This document shows positions 16,131 through 23,640 of a DNA stretch of 64,000 nt, piece after piece. A program made the translations under genes and the position numbers. The stretch comes from Chryseotalea sanaruensis (lineage in GTDB: Bacteria; Bacteroidota; Bacteroidia; Cytophagales; Cyclobacteriaceae), in the NCBI RefSeq assembly GCF_003990915.1, contig NZ_BHXQ01000005.1, positions 248,001 to 312,000 of the forward strand, written 5' to 3'. Position 1 is the first letter of the stretch; each line of letters opens with the position of its first letter. The notes under the pieces are model-generated. The model did no database searches. It saw only the letters and a program-made list of their open reading frames with translations, and was not told the origin of the DNA.

Positions 16131-17699
16131 TTATAGATACAATACATTAAACCGTAGATCGAAGGGGTCGAAATTGTTGAGTAAGTGCTTGATGAAATCT
16201 GGGTGCTGCTGATAGAAGTTAAGGAAGTTATCTGTGCGCTCTTGTAAGCTACCATTGGGGAATAGACTGTTTTTGATAGACTCTACCTGTGCAAGTCTAT
16301 CTGATTGTTTTCGTTTCTCTGCTTTAAGAAACTTGTGCTCTATTTTCTCCAAGCTCTTTTGCATTCTGCGAGTCTCGGCAGCAATCATGTTATTGAGACT
16401 TTGATCAATAACTGAAGCTTGTGATTTAATGACTTCGAATTGTTTTTCAATCAATTCTTTTTGTCCATTCAACAAAATTTTCTCTCTTGATAATTTGAGA
16501 ACAATATGATTGAATAAGTAATTTTTTTCGAGAAAGAGTTCTTCTAATGCCAGTCCTGATTTTTCAATCTTCCGCTGTGTAGGTTCATCAACGACTAATC
16601 CGAAGGTACGAGGAAGTAAAATTGGGAAAGAGGTGTTGAAATGTTGAAAAACTTCTTTCAGTTGTAGCCAATAGACAATTTCGGCAGGGCCACCACAATA
16701 GGCTATGTTAGGTAATATTATTTCTTCGTATAGCGGTCGAAGAATTACATTTGGACTAAATTTTTCAGGGTTGCTTTCAATTAATTTTTCGATTTCCTGC
16801 CTGGAGAATTTGAGGGCTGTATCTAATACTTCGTACACATCACCTTTCTGTTCAATTCTGCTGCGAAGTCCTTTATCAAGGTAGAAAAAATTTATTTCCC
16901 TACAATAAATCTGTGGCTTATAACCGAGGGCTTCCAGTTCAGCATTGGTCTTATCTACTTTTGTTTTAGCCGTGTGATTAAAAATGTCGTCTTTAATAAC
17001 CGCTTTGAACAAACCTTTAAGTTCGGCATCATCACCATCTACTACAACTAAACCTTCCGATCCAAAAAGTTCGTTCACATAGTAACGAACAGCGTCAGCT
17101 AAATTATCGTGTTGTGTGTAAGCTTTTTTGAAAAGCTCAATAGCCCCGGGTACTTCGCTTAATAGTTGTTTAAATTCTTTAGTATGAAAACGACCTACTG
17201 CTCCTTGTTGACTGGTTTCCCAGTTATACTTTTTTCCGTAAAGTCTGAAATATTTTATTTCATCATAATCATGATCTTCAGAAGCCATCCAGTAAACAGG
17301 CACAAAGTTGTATTCCGGGTGTTGTGCTTTCAATTGTTTGCAGGAATTGATAACGGCAACAATTTTATAGATAAAATAAAGTGGTCCGGTAAAAATATTT
17401 AATTGATGGCCAGTAGTTACAGTAAACGTTTTTGAATCTGAAAGAGCGGTGATGTTATGCTCAACAATATCTGAAATGGTAAGACCTTGATATTGGTTTT
17501 GGATTGCCTTTGTTAATACTGTTCGATTGTTTAGGCTGTAATTTTTTGATTTCTCTTCCACTTGAGCTGTAAAAGCATTTTTTTCAGGAAAGCGATTGTA
17601 GAATTTTTTAAGTCCCTCTTTTTGCGCTATAAAATCAAGGAAGAAGGGAGTAAAAGCATTCGTCTTTTCGAAAGGAAGTTTTTTTAGTGTAGAAGACAT
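16131..17699 (-). CDS. bshC: Bacillithiol synthase BshC (cysteine-adding enzyme)
   Basis: 522 aa from ATG 17697-17699 (MSSTLKKLPFEKT). BshC joins cysteine to glucosaminyl-malate, the last step of bacillithiol synthesis. Family features are visible: VTTGHQLNIFTGPLYFIYKI near residue 95, VPVYWMASEDHDYDEIKYF near 135, NVILRPLYEEIILPNIAYCGGPAEIVYWLQL near 320, and a long coiled coil near 400-480. Length and motif order fit Bacteroidota BshC. BshA and BshB are not in the window. The organism probably uses bacillithiol as its low-molecular-weight thiol. Confidence 0.93.
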   Translation of the reverse strand: MSSTLKKLPFEKTNAFTPFFLDFIAQKEGLKKFYNRFPEKNAFTAQVEEKSKNYSLNNRTVLTKAIQNQYQGLTISDIVEHNITALSDSKTFTVTTGHQLNIFTGPLYFIYKIVAVINSCKQLKAQHPEYNFVPVYWMASEDHDYDEIKYFRLYGKKYNWETSQQGAVGRFHTKEFKQLLSEVPGAIELFKKAYTQHDNLADAVRYYVNELFGSEGLVVVDGDDAELKGLFKAVIKDDIFNHTAKTKVDKTNAELEALGYKPQIYCREINFFYLDKGLRSRIEQKGDVYEVLDTALKFSRQEIEKLIESNPEKFSPNVILRPLYEEIILPNIAYCGGPAEIVYWLQLKEVFQHFNTSFPILLPRTFGLVVDEPTQRKIEKSGLALEELFLEKNYLFNHIVLKLSREKILLNGQKELIEKQFEVIKSQASVIDQSLNNMIAAETRRMQKSLEKIEHKFLKAEKRKQSDRLAQVESIKNSLFPNGSLQERTDNFLNFYQQHPDFIKHLLNNFDPFDLRFNVLYL

Positions 17700-17858
17700 A
17701 AACGAAGTTAGCAAGTAAGAAGCTTATACCGATACATTTTAATTAAACCGCTCTACTATACATGAGTACGGTAAATTATATCCTCTAACGGTTTTGTTTG
17801 CGCAAAGTTCAATTACGCTTTAAATTCATAATTAAACGAGTACGGAAATGAGGAATGA

Positions 17859-19169
17859 TCAGACCACACTTCCATGCAAATCAAATTCGCTGGCATCTTC
17901 AATCTTTACCGTAGCAAAGTCCCCAATGCGCAGGTAGTTATCTTTAGCCGAGATAATCACTTCATTATCTACTTCAGGTGAATCATGTTCCGTTCTGCCA
18001 ATAAACTCTCCGCCTTCTTTACGATCGATTAGCACTTTATAAGTATTGCCAATTTTGGCCTGGTTGAGTTCGTAAGAAATACCTTGTTGCAATTCCATCA
18101 CCTCATCGACACGTTGTTGTTTTACTTCATCCTCCACATCGTCCTGCATGCTTCCAGAGTGTGTGTTGTCTTCGTGAGAATATGCGAAAACACCCAACCG
18201 ATCAAAACGAGATCGCTCTATGAAAGTCATCATCTCATCAAATTCAGCTTGTGTTTCTCCTGGATGACCCGCAATCATAGTTGTGCGAATAGCAATACCC
18301 GGCACTTTTTCGCGAATGGTGTCCAACAATTCCTCTGTTTTCTCTCGGGTAATTCCTCTGCGCATGAGTTGCAACATGCGTGTAGAGCCGTGTTGTAATG
18401 GAATGTCGATGTAATTACAAATATTAGGGCGCTCAGCCATCACCTGTAAAGCGTCCATTGGGAAGCCTGAAGGGAATGCATAGTGTAGCCGAATCCAGTC
18501 TATCCCTTCAACATCTGATAGATTTTTTAGCAGATCAGCCAGATTTCTTTTCTTATATAAATCCAGCCCGTAGTAGGTTGAGTCTTGTGCAATAAGCAAT
18601 AATTCTTTTGTTCCGTTTTTCGCCAGATTTTTTGCCTCCTTTACCAATTCTTCAATTGGGCGTGAAATATGGCCACCACGCATTAATGGTATGGCGCAAA
18701 AAGAACAAGGCCTGTCGCAACCTTCAGAAATTTTTAAGTAAGCAAAGTGGCTTGGGTTAGTGAGAATACGTTCGCCCACCAGTTCATGCTTATAATCAGC
18801 CTTAAAAGTTTTAAGTAAACGCGAAAGATCTCGTGTACCAAACCAGGCATCTACCTGAGGTATCTCTTTTTCTAAATCGTCTTTGTAGCGCTGCGATAAA
18901 CAGCCCGTAACATATACTTTGTCGACAATGCCTTCTTCCTTGGCATCAACATACCGTAAAATGGTGTCTATTGATTCTTGCTTAGCATTATCAATAAAAC
19001 CGCAAGTGTTAATGACCACCACACTGGCATCATCATTGTTAGCTTCATGCGTAACATCAATGCCATTACCCCTTAATTGGGTTAACAATACTTCAGAGTC
19101 TACTACGTTTTTTGAGCAGCCTAGTGTAACAATGTTAACTTTTGTGTTTTTAATCCCCTTGGTTTTCAA
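17859..19169 (-). CDS. rimO: Ribosomal protein uS12 methylthiotransferase RimO
   Basis: 436 aa. Radical SAM enzyme adding a methylthio group to the conserved Asp of ribosomal protein S12. The N-terminal UPF0004 domain has cluster cysteines in VTLGCSKN (C18), VINTCGF (about C56) and VTGCLSQR (about C90). The radical SAM motif CDRPCSFC is near residue 151, and the C-terminal TRAM domain covers about 370-436. It starts at TTG 19167-19169: no in-frame ATG exists between the upstream stop and the first conserved residues, and a GGGGAG Shine-Dalgarno lies 5 bp upstream. RimO commonly follows the rpmB-rpmG-DUF4295-ftsY genes in Bacteroidota, as it broadly does here. Confidence 0.94.
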   Translation of the reverse strand: MKTKGIKNTKVNIVTLGCSKNVVDSEVLLTQLRGNGIDVTHEANNDDASVVVINTCGFIDNAKQESIDTILRYVDAKEEGIVDKVYVTGCLSQRYKDDLEKEIPQVDAWFGTRDLSRLLKTFKADYKHELVGERILTNPSHFAYLKISEGCDRPCSFCAIPLMRGGHISRPIEELVKEAKNLAKNGTKELLLIAQDSTYYGLDLYKKRNLADLLKNLSDVEGIDWIRLHYAFPSGFPMDALQVMAERPNICNYIDIPLQHGSTRMLQLMRRGITREKTEELLDTIREKVPGIAIRTTMIAGHPGETQAEFDEMMTFIERSRFDRLGVFAYSHEDNTHSGSMQDDVEDEVKQQRVDEVMELQQGISYELNQAKIGNTYKVLIDRKEGGEFIGRTEHDSPEVDNEVIISAKDNYLRIGDFATVKIEDASEFDLHGSVV

Positions 19170-19174
19170 TGAAT

Positions 19175-19180
19175 CTCCCC
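19175..19180 (-). promoter_or_regulatory. Shine-Dalgarno GGGGAG that fixes the rimO TTG start
   Basis: GGGGAG reads on the minus strand 5 bp before TTG 19167-19169. An in-frame TAA lies just upstream, so TTG is the only plausible initiator. Confidence 0.6.
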
Positions 19181-19261
19181 GTTTTTAGCAAATGCAAAAA
19201 TACTAAAAATAATGCGATGGGTTTGCGCTTAACAGCCTTCCCTTATCTTTGCCAATTATTA

Positions 19262-20098
19262 ATGACTAAAGTGAGAAAAAGCGCTGTTATTCTTGTGTTG
19301 TGGGCCTTATTTGGCGCTTGTCTCGATCAGCCTGATTGCTATAATTTAACTAATAACACCGTTAATATTTCATACCGCAAAATTTTTGATGGGGCCCTAG
19401 ATACAGTAGCAATAGAATCTGTGACGATTGTTGGTTTTGACAGTGTTTTTAAAAGCACAAATCGAGCAGTAACGATTCCACTTGATTTTACTAAAACAGG
19501 AGTTTCAGTTGTTTTAGATGCAGTAGAAGGTACACGTCTTATTGATTTGGGTTACAAAGTGCAGCCGCAGTTTGTTTCTGAGGAGTGTGGTCCCCGTTTT
19601 TTGTTTTCAGAACTAACAGCCTCAAGCCCATCTGGTGATTCAGTTCGCATTTTGTCAGGTACTCCTGGAGGTGAGGCTAGTCATGTGGCTATTTACCGTT
19701 GCCCGAGAAATAATTTTGTGCGCCTGGCTTTTAAGCAGGTAGTAGATGAAGATAATGTGAAGGATACAGTATCAATTGCCAGCACAGCAGCAAATTTTGA
19801 AGCGTTAACTTATTATCCAATAAGTGGTGAGTTAAGTTATATGAACCTTCCTTTAAACCTTAACACCACATCAACCCAGATAACTTTGGAACTTTCCAAT
19901 CCAAGCCGGGTGGCAACATTGACTTTCAATTACGATCTGGTTCAGAAAACTGTATTCCAAGTTTGTGGTGAACAAACCTTCATTGCCAATGTGCAAGTAA
20001 GCTCTGATGTTTTCGAATTTAAAAAGATAGAAACCACTCGTTATGTGGCTGACAGTATTTACGATCCACCAAAAATAAATTTTGCGGCCTTTCAATAA
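19262..20098 (+). CDS. DUF6452-like lipoprotein
   Basis: 278 aa from ATG 19262. A lipobox LFGAC follows a hydrophobic stretch (RKSAVILVLWALFGAC). An in-frame extension back to 19169 would bury the signal and overlap the rimO start, so it is rejected. The mature part is a beta-rich envelope protein with conserved cysteines (SEECGPRFLFSEL, FQVCGEQTFI). The composition and its partner at 20082 match the Bacteroidota DUF6452/DUF6048 neighbours; the family name is from memory and not certain. Function unknown, probably an outer-membrane pair. Confidence 0.72.
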   Translation: MTKVRKSAVILVLWALFGACLDQPDCYNLTNNTVNISYRKIFDGALDTVAIESVTIVGFDSVFKSTNRAVTIPLDFTKTGVSVVLDAVEGTRLIDLGYKVQPQFVSEECGPRFLFSELTASSPSGDSVRILSGTPGGEASHVAIYRCPRNNFVRLAFKQVVDEDNVKDTVSIASTAANFEALTYYPISGELSYMNLPLNLNTTSTQITLELSNPSRVATLTFNYDLVQKTVFQVCGEQTFIANVQVSSDVFEFKKIETTRYVADSIYDPPKINFAAFQ

Positions 20099-20759
20099 CA
20101 TATTACTGATCCTGATCGGACTAAGTCAATTGGCTTTTGCACAGCAGAAAGATTCTGTTGACGCGAAGGCTTTTATTCCAACAGGCATTCGCGCAGGTTG
20201 GGATTTGGTTTCGCCTGCCCGTGCTGAATTGTCAAACACCTTCAAAGGTTTTGAGGCTAGCGTTGATATTGACTTGTATCGTTACTACCCAACTATAGAG
20301 ATTGGTAATGCCGGCAGAAACTATTTGTCAGAAAATGGCAGTAGCTACGAAAATGATGGCAATTATTGGCGCGTTGGTATTGATGTCAATTTCATGAAAA
20401 AGGATCCTGAGAAAAATATGTTTTTTCTAGGTGCGCGTTATGCCAGGTCTTCATATTCAGAAGAAGCTAGAATTGTTACAACGGATCCATTATGGGGAGA
20501 TTATGATCAGGTTTTGCAAAATAATAATCTTACGGCCAGTTGGATGGAGTTAACTACTGGTATGCGTATTAAAGTGTGGAAGATTTTATGGCTGGGATAT
20601 ACGGCCCGTTTTAAATTCGCAAAGAATCTTGATGACAATGTAAATTTACTAACCACCGATGTGCCAGGTTATGGCGCGACCGACAGACCCAATACCTGGG
20701 GGTTTAGTTATTATGTGATGGTGAAATTGCCAGTGAGAAAAGTGAAAACCGGAATCTAG
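20082..20759 (+). CDS. DUF6048-like outer-membrane protein
   Basis: 225 aa. It starts at TTG 20082, 17 bp inside the end of the DUF6452-like gene. This start is needed to give the signal peptide (about 1-21, ending LAFAQ), and no ATG is available nearby. The mature protein looks like a small beta-barrel: alternating strands such as FEASVDIDLYRYYPTIEIG, NMFFLGARYARSSY and ILWLGYTARFKFAKN, and an aromatic-rich C-terminal strand. Overlap with the upstream lipoprotein implies a co-translated pair. No role is established. Confidence 0.72.
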   Translation: MRPFNNILLILIGLSQLAFAQQKDSVDAKAFIPTGIRAGWDLVSPARAELSNTFKGFEASVDIDLYRYYPTIEIGNAGRNYLSENGSSYENDGNYWRVGIDVNFMKKDPEKNMFFLGARYARSSYSEEARIVTTDPLWGDYDQVLQNNNLTASWMELTTGMRIKVWKILWLGYTARFKFAKNLDDNVNLLTTDVPGYGATDRPNTWGFSYYVMVKLPVRKVKTGI

Positions 20760-20779
20760 AGACTCGATGCTCGAGTCTC
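20759..20779. terminator. Hairpin between DUF6048-like gene and ftsY
   Basis: GAGACTCG (20759-20766), 5-nt loop, CGAGTCTC (20772-20779): a perfect 8-bp stem starting at the stop codon, between convergent genes. No immediate T-run, so a moderate bidirectional terminator call. Confidence 0.45.
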
Positions 20780-20801
20780 AATGCTCACGAACAACCACCA
20801 T

Positions 20802-21752
20802 TTAATTTTTCTTAAAAAGCGAGTCCACAAATTCTTTCTTATTAAAAACCTGTAAGTCTTCTACTTTTTCGCCTACGCCAATGTAGCGTACAGGTATTTG
20901 AAATTCATCAGAAATCCCTATCACAACGCCACCTTTAGCAGTACCATCAAGTTTGGTAATAGCTAGTGAGCTCACCTCTGTTGCTTTAGTAAATTCGCGT
21001 GCCTGAACCATGGCGTTTTGACCAGTGCTTCCATCGAGTACCAACATGACATCATGCGGAGCATCGGGCACTACTTTTTGCATTACACGCTTAATCTTAG
21101 TCAGCTCACTCATTAAATTTACTTTGGTGTGCAAGCGACCTGCCGTGTCTATAATAATCACATCAGCATTTTGTTCAACTCCTGCTTGCACTGTTTCAAA
21201 GGCAACAGCGGAAGGATCTGTGTTCATGCCTTTGGCAATTACAGGAACACCAACACGCTCGCCCCATAGTTTTAGTTGATCGACTGCTGCTGCACGAAAA
21301 GTATCAGCAGCACCTAAGATTACACTTTTGCCTGCCTTTTTGTACTGAGCAGATAACTTACCTATCGTTGTAGTCTTACCCACACCGTTTACACCCACCA
21401 CCATGATTACATAAGGTTTTACATTGGGGGGTGTTTCAAATTCTTTCAAATCAGTATCGCTCGTGTCAGAGAGTAAAGCGACTACTTCTTCACGTAAAAT
21501 CGAATCGAGTTCTGTTGTGCCCAGGTATTTGTCTTTGGATACACGGTTTTGAATACGCTCAATAATTTTTACAGTAGTATTGATGCCCACATCAGAAGCT
21601 ACCAGAATTTCTTCCAGATTATCAAGTACTTCATCGTCAACCGTAGATTTGCCGACAAGCGCTTTGCCGAGTTTTCCGAAGAAACTCTCTTTGGTTTTTT
21701 CTAAACCTTTGTCTAGAGACTCTTTCTTTTCTTTATTAAATAGACCAAACAT
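20802..21752 (-). CDS. ftsY: Signal recognition particle receptor FtsY
   Basis: 316 aa. SRP receptor GTPase delivering ribosome-nascent chain complexes to the membrane translocon. It has a short N-terminal acidic/basic helix instead of the long A domain, an N domain of helices (about 20-100), then the G domain: GVNGVGKTTT near residue 118, DTFRAAAVDQL, IIDTAGRLH, TKLDGTAKGG and the C-terminal GVGEKVEDLQVF. The short N-terminus is usual in Bacteroidota. It lies downstream of the ribosomal protein genes on the same strand, with a cupin gene 19 bp upstream. Confidence 0.96.
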   Translation of the reverse strand: MFGLFNKEKKESLDKGLEKTKESFFGKLGKALVGKSTVDDEVLDNLEEILVASDVGINTTVKIIERIQNRVSKDKYLGTTELDSILREEVVALLSDTSDTDLKEFETPPNVKPYVIMVVGVNGVGKTTTIGKLSAQYKKAGKSVILGAADTFRAAAVDQLKLWGERVGVPVIAKGMNTDPSAVAFETVQAGVEQNADVIIIDTAGRLHTKVNLMSELTKIKRVMQKVVPDAPHDVMLVLDGSTGQNAMVQAREFTKATEVSSLAITKLDGTAKGGVVIGISDEFQIPVRYIGVGEKVEDLQVFNKKEFVDSLFKKN

Positions 21753-21771
21753 AAAATTCTCTAATCAACTG

Positions 21772-22113
21772 TTAATTCAATTTCAAAAAATCGCCATCAA
21801 TAATCAGTAGTTTAACGCCTTTTGTAGAAATTGATCTATGTGAACTTAGTTCATCCGAAACGACATATGATGTGCCTTTACTGAGTTTGAAGCTTTCACC
21901 ATTCTTCAATTCACTTTCAAATTCACCTTCTAAGCAGTAAACGACATGACCTTTTTCACACCAATGGTCGGCCATATAATTTGCTGAGTATTCAACGATT
22001 CTAATTCTTAATCCATCAAACTGAATTGTTTGCCAAAAAGATGTACCTGTCTGCCCCTTGTGCTCCGACTTCTCAATCGTTGACCAATCAATTGTTTGAA
22101 AAGGTATGTTCAT
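21772..22113 (-). CDS. DHCW-motif-type small cupin protein
   Basis: 113 aa single-domain cupin. The segment ADHWCEKGHVVYCLEGEFESELKNG gives a cupin motif with H and C residues (W-C-x-K-G-H), and GTSYVVSDELSSHRS gives the second motif. This matches the small proteins known by the DHCW motif; no activity is known for them. It sits between DUF4295 and ftsY on the same strand, where most Bacteroidota have no gene. A terminator at 22192-22214 separates it from the ribosomal genes, so it may share a transcript with ftsY (19 bp). Confidence 0.78.
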   Translation of the reverse strand: MNIPFQTIDWSTIEKSEHKGQTGTSFWQTIQFDGLRIRIVEYSANYMADHWCEKGHVVYCLEGEFESELKNGESFKLSKGTSYVVSDELSSHRSISTKGVKLLIIDGDFLKLN

Positions 22114-22191
22114 GTATCTGCTGGCTTGATGATGGGCATCTTATCACAAGTGGTTTGAGGCATTTATATCTTAACAGACACCAATTTAAAC

Positions 22192-22214
22192 AAAAAAAGT
22201 CCCTCGAGGGGACT
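22192..22214 (-). terminator. Rho-independent terminator of the rpmB-rpmG-DUF4295 operon
   Basis: Read on the minus strand: AGTCCC, CTCGA loop, GGGACT, then a run of seven T (22198 down to 22192). It lies 25 bp past the DUF4295 stop. Confidence 0.8.
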
Positions 22215-22238
22215 CTTTAATTCATTCAACCTGCTTGA

Positions 22239-22394
22239 TTACTTCTGAGCAAGTGTTTCTTTCACCAGTTCTGCTGGTACGATTTCTTCTCTGAAAGAAT
22301 AAGCACCAGTCTTTTCAGACTTTACAGCACGAATTACCTTCGCGAAGCTCTTATTATCAGTTTTCTTCAATGTTGCAACTACCTTCTTTGCCAT
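22239..22394 (-). CDS. DUF4295 small basic protein
   Basis: 51 aa, encoded from ATG 22392-22394 to TAA 22239-22241. It begins MAKKVVATLKKTDNKSFAKV and ends with LVKETLAQK. This is the Bacteroidota-specific DUF4295 protein that follows L28 and L33; it is probably ribosome-associated, though its role is not known. It lies 20 bp after rpmG. The terminator at 22192-22214 closes the operon. Confidence 0.9.
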   Translation of the reverse strand: MAKKVVATLKKTDNKSFAKVIRAVKSEKTGAYSFREEIVPAELVKETLAQK

Positions 22395-22414
22395 GATTTT
22401 GTCGGTCTAGGGTA

Positions 22415-22597
22415 TTACTTAATTTCTTTATGAACCGTCATTTTCTTCATTATTGAGTTGTATTTTTTTAATTCAATACGCTCAGTAGTGTTTTTACGGT
22501 TTTTGGTGGTGATGTAACGACTCATGCCCGGCATGCCGCTAGTTTTGTGCTCAGTGCACTCAAGTATCACCTGGATTCTATTGCCTTTCTTAGCCAT
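22415..22597 (-). CDS. rpmG: 50S ribosomal protein bL33
   Basis: 60 aa. It begins [18 protein letters not shown] and contains [21 protein letters not shown], the L33 signature. It has a single cysteine, so it is the zinc-free (C-minus) form. It lies 18 bp after rpmB and 20 bp before DUF4295. Confidence 0.96.
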   Translation of the reverse strand: MAKKGNRIQVILECTEHKTSGMPGMSRYITTKNRKNTTERIELKKYNSIMKKMTVHKEIK

Positions 22598-22615
22598 TGC
22601 CTTGTGTCTTTAATA

Positions 22616-22855
22616 TTAAGCCATTAAAGTGCCTTTTTGGGCAGCTTCTTTCAATACTGCATAAATGCCGTTCTTATTGATCGTCTTGATGACTTTAGTT
22701 GTAACCTTTAAGGTAATCCAACGATCTTCTTCAGGCAGATAGAAACGCTTCTTTTGAAGATTTGGGTAAAATCTTCTTTTAGTCTTGTTGTTAGCGTGGG
22801 AAACATTGTTTCCTACCTGAGGCCTCTTGCCTGAAACTTCGCAAACTCGTGCCAT
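22616..22855 (-). CDS. rpmB: 50S ribosomal protein bL28
   Basis: 79 aa from ATG 22853-22855 ([20 protein letters not shown]), the usual length. An upstream in-frame extension runs through the leader and is rejected. [17 protein letters not shown] and [18 protein letters not shown] are typical of L28. It is the first gene of the ribosomal operon and has a good promoter at 22895-22926. Confidence 0.96.
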   Translation of the reverse strand: MARVCEVSGKRPQVGNNVSHANNKTKRRFYPNLQKKRFYLPEEDRWITLKVTTKVIKTINKNGIYAVLKEAAQKGTLMA

Positions 22856-22894
22856 AATTTCTTGATTTTTTAAGCCCTTCTTGAAAAGGGATTG

Positions 22895-22926
22895 CAAATA
22901 TCGCTAAAAGCCTTGCAATATTCAAA
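22895..22926 (-). promoter_or_regulatory. Bacteroidota housekeeping promoter for rpmB
   Basis: On the minus strand TTTG (22923-22926), 20-bp spacer, GATATTTG (22895-22902; 7 of 8 to TAnnTTTG). The start would lie about 33 nt before the rpmB ATG. The leader holds a small hairpin, CCCTT/AAGGG with a 6-nt loop, which could be a control point. Confidence 0.55.
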
Positions 22927-22956
22927 AGTGATTTAAAAAAATGTGGACAAATCCTT

Positions 22957-23610
22957 TCAGAAAAGCTTCTTGATCAGCTCCAACGCGTTAATTCCTGCAA
23001 AATCTGCCATTACAATGTCACTTTCTTTCAATTCAGAGGCGTTATGTGTAGTCGTAATGCCAACAACTTTACATCCAGCTGCCTTTCCAGCGGCTACTCC
23101 CGACAGGGAATCTTCAAAAACCACACAATTTGCCGGGTCGAAACCCAGTGCAGCCGCAGTCTTGAGATAGATTTCCGGATCTGGCTTACCCTTACTTACG
23201 AAGGACTCGTCAAGAATGGTGTCGAAGTAGAGCCCAATGCCAGTATGCTTTATAGTAAAGTCAACATTCGCTCTTGGTGCAGACGTAGCAATAGCTCTCT
23301 TTATATAATAGAGGTCGAGTTGATCCAGAAAACCAATGAGGCCATTTAATGGCTGAACATGGTTTTGGTAGATGTCTCTGAAAAGCTGCTCTTTTTCATA
23401 AGCATAGGCCTTGAGTTGTGCTTCGGGCAGTTTGCCAAATACGTTGGTAATCCAATCGCGGTTGGTGCGACCGTATATTTTAGCGTGAAGCTGTTCTTCA
23501 CTTAAATCCTGACCGTATTTTTTACAAAAATCTTTTAGAGCAATTTTATGAAAGGGGTTGCTGTCAATAAGCACACCATCCATATCAAAAAGGAAGGCAA
23601 TAGCATTCAT
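22957..23610 (-). CDS. HAD-superfamily sugar-phosphate phosphatase/mutase-like hydrolase
   Basis: 217 aa HAD subfamily IA protein. Motif I FDMDGVLID has nucleophile D9 and acid/base D11, motif II is IATSAP, motif III is around GKPDPEIYLK (near residue 148), and motif IV is VVFEDSLSGVAAGKAAG. The alpha-helical cap (about 17-85) resembles beta-phosphoglucomutase-type enzymes. Substrate not determined; sugar phosphates are likely. It lies upstream of rpmB on the same strand, with the rpmB promoter in between. Confidence 0.85.
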   Translation of the reverse strand: MNAIAFLFDMDGVLIDSNPFHKIALKDFCKKYGQDLSEEQLHAKIYGRTNRDWITNVFGKLPEAQLKAYAYEKEQLFRDIYQNHVQPLNGLIGFLDQLDLYYIKRAIATSAPRANVDFTIKHTGIGLYFDTILDESFVSKGKPDPEIYLKTAAALGFDPANCVVFEDSLSGVAAGKAAGCKVVGITTTHNASELKESDIVMADFAGINALELIKKLF

Positions 23611-23640
23611 TAGTAGTGGTGTCGGCTTATCACCGTTGTC

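Noticed and set aside
19169..19261. Upstream extension of the DUF6452-like gene
   Set aside because: It would put the lipoprotein signal in the middle of the protein and overlap the rimO start region.
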